Shown here piece by piece: positions 4,968 to 6,120 of a DNA stretch of 6,120 bases; position 1 is the first letter of the stretch, and every line of letters begins with the position of its first letter. The DNA lies in NCBI GenBank assembly GCA_943326975.2, contig CALPVI020000121.1, positions 1 through 6,120 on the forward strand. Reading direction: 5' to 3'. The stretch is from Actinomyces viscosus. GTDB taxonomy: Bacteria > Bacteroidota > Bacteroidia > Flavobacteriales_D > Crocinitomicaceae. Position numbers and translations under genes: made by a program. Under the pieces are notes generated by a model. It was not told where the DNA came from. It saw only the letters and a program-made list of their open reading frames with translations, and ran no database searches.

Positions 4968-6120
4968 TTAGCGAAGAACATTTACACTTCCTACTAACAA
5001 TTTTGACTCATCAAATTGGTCTAATTTAAAATTTAATCTCCAAGTATAAGTACCTTCTTTTACTTTAAAACCTTTATAATAGCCATCCCATCCCAATTGA
5101 GCATCTTTAGAATCATAAACCAATTCACCCCACCTATCAAAAATTGAAAAATGATATGATTCTAGATCAATACCCGAAGTTAGAACAGGCTTAAACACTT
5201 GATTATCTTTATCATTGTTTGGTGTAAAAGAATTTGGAACAAAATAAATCAATTGCTCCAACATTACAATCGAATAAGTTACGGAATCAATACATCCTAA
5301 ACTTGATTTTACCGCCAATGTCACTTCAAAACTATTTTGCTGAATATCATGAAAAATATGTATCGGTTGAAATTCGATAGAGCTATCACCATCTCCAAAA
5401 TTCCAATTATAAGAAACTCCATTTTTTGAAGTATTTATAAAAGTTATCGATTCTCCATATTCAGGATTAGTAGGATTCCAATAAAAATCGGCTAATGGTG
5501 GTATACTACTTTGAAACAAAAAAGGACTTGATTTTGTAGAACAACCAAATTTATCTTTCACCTCCAAAATATAGGAGCTATCTTTTATATTAAACAGTGA
5601 CGATGAATTTGAAATAACTCCATTCCAATAATAAGTAAAGGGTACCTCTCCATTTATAACTAAGCCTGTAATACTTCCACTGTTCGTACATGTTGGATCC
5701 ACCTTAATCATATTAACATCATCTATATCAGGACCTTGCTCATTTTGAATTGTAATAAATAAAGAATCTTTACAACCCGCATTATCAACTACTCTTAAAG
5801 AATGAAGTCCCGATTTTAAACCATTTATATTTAAAGTGTTCATTTGAGATATTTTATCCCACTCATATGTAAAATTTGGAGTTCCTCCATCTATAGTTAA
5901 ACCAGTAATTGATGCATCAGATTTATCACAATGCTCATTTAATAACTGCATCGTTAAAATATTAATTTTAGGCGCGTTTTTTTGTTTTATCGTAACTGAT
6001 AAAGTATCATTGCAACCTTGATTATCCGTAACGGCTAAATAATACGTACCTGTATCCAAACTATTAATATCCAATGTATTTTTTAAATTACTCCAAATAA
6101 ATGTTGGTGTTATTCCTCCA
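4968..6120 (-). CDS. Secreted surface protein, SprB repeats + PKD + T9SS type B sorting domain (5' end cut off)
   Basis: The frame is open to the window edge and the true start lies upstream; a TTG at 6074 falls in the middle of a repeat and is not the start. The visible 383 residues, numbered from the edge, show three SprB-like repeats at about 1-46, 47-126 and 127-203, each with a GG or GE..P turn, a W near the middle and VTDNQGC-type ends (VVDNAGC, VKDKFGC). A PKD domain follows at 207-288, with YNWNFGDGDSS (237-247). The last part (292-383) is a gliding-motility-associated C-terminal domain (CHU_C type): FVPNSFTPNNDKDNQVF, FDRWGELVYDS, GWDGYYKG, EGTYTWRL and the terminal GSVNVLR. This domain directs export through the type IX secretion system and surface attachment in Bacteroidota. 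A large adhesin-like protein is likely; SprB itself is a gliding adhesin, but the ligand here is unknown. Confidence 0.92.
   Translation of the reverse strand, partial: GGITPTFIWSNLKNTLDINSLDTGTYYLAVTDNQGCNDTLSVTIKQKNAPKINILTMQLLNEHCDKSDASITGLTIDGGTPNFTYEWDKISQMNTLNINGLKSGLHSLRVVDNAGCKDSLFITIQNEQGPDIDDVNMIKVDPTCTNSGSITGLVINGEVPFTYYWNGVISNSSSLFNIKDSSYILEVKDKFGCSTKSSPFLFQSSIPPLADFYWNPTNPEYGESITFINTSKNGVSYNWNFGDGDSSIEFQPIHIFHDIQQNSFEVTLAVKSSLGCIDSVTYSIVMLEQLIYFVPNSFTPNNDKDNQVFKPVLTSGIDLESYHFSIFDRWGELVYDSKDAQLGWDGYYKGFKVKEGTYTWRLNFKLDQFDESKLLVGSVNVLR

Noticed and set aside
6072..6074. TTG as start of the surface-protein gene
   Set aside because: The frame continues upstream to the window edge with recognisable SprB-repeat sequence (GGITPTFIWSN), so this is an internal Leu.

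Overview
The window reads as a piece of chromosome from a Bacteroidota bacterium, most likely of the order Flavobacteriales. It is strongly AT-rich. It carries a cell-surface protein with SprB-like repeats, a PKD domain and a C-terminal domain of the gliding/type IX secretion (T9SS) type. Start codons lack Shine-Dalgarno sequences, and several genes sit behind TAnnTTTG, the -7 promoter element of this phylum. A family such as Crocinitomicaceae would fit, but that is an impression only. All protein genes lie on the minus strand, so transcription runs from high to low coordinates.

Region by region, in direction of transcription. (a) 6120-4968: C-terminal 383 residues of a large secreted adhesin-like protein; its start lies outside the window. 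(b) 4895-4317: a SiaB/DUF6272-type histidine-kinase-like ATPase domain protein, probably a Ser/Thr kinase of a partner-switching pathway. (c) 4250-3680: a promoter, a tiny Cys-rich protein of 47 residues, and an SUI1/eIF1-like translation factor, probably one transcript; a second short hydrophobic frame overlaps the tiny gene. (d) 3679-3391: non-coding, with two hairpins each followed by a T-run on the PLUS strand. These suggest a small plus-strand RNA, the only sign of plus-strand transcription here. (e) 3390-608: a compact operon pyrR-pyrB-STAS protein-rnz, with an 8-base overlap, a 38-base gap containing a probable internal promoter, and a 4-base TTGA overlap. (f) 530-1: N-terminal 176 residues of a lipoprotein whose C-terminus enters a Pmp3/YqaE-like membrane domain, cut by the window edge.

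The operon in (e) joins pyrimidine synthesis (PyrR, aspartate carbamoyltransferase) to tRNA 3'-end maturation (RNase Z) and a SpoIIAA-like STAS protein. The STAS protein and the SiaB-like kinase about 2.4 kb upstream belong to families that act as partners elsewhere, which raises the possibility of a shared switch. Most of the window is ordinary housekeeping. The parts most worth a second look are the plus-strand RNA candidate, the Cys-rich microprotein, the nearly leaderless pyrR and the lipoprotein/Pmp3 architecture. No tRNA, rRNA, CRISPR array or insertion sequence was seen.
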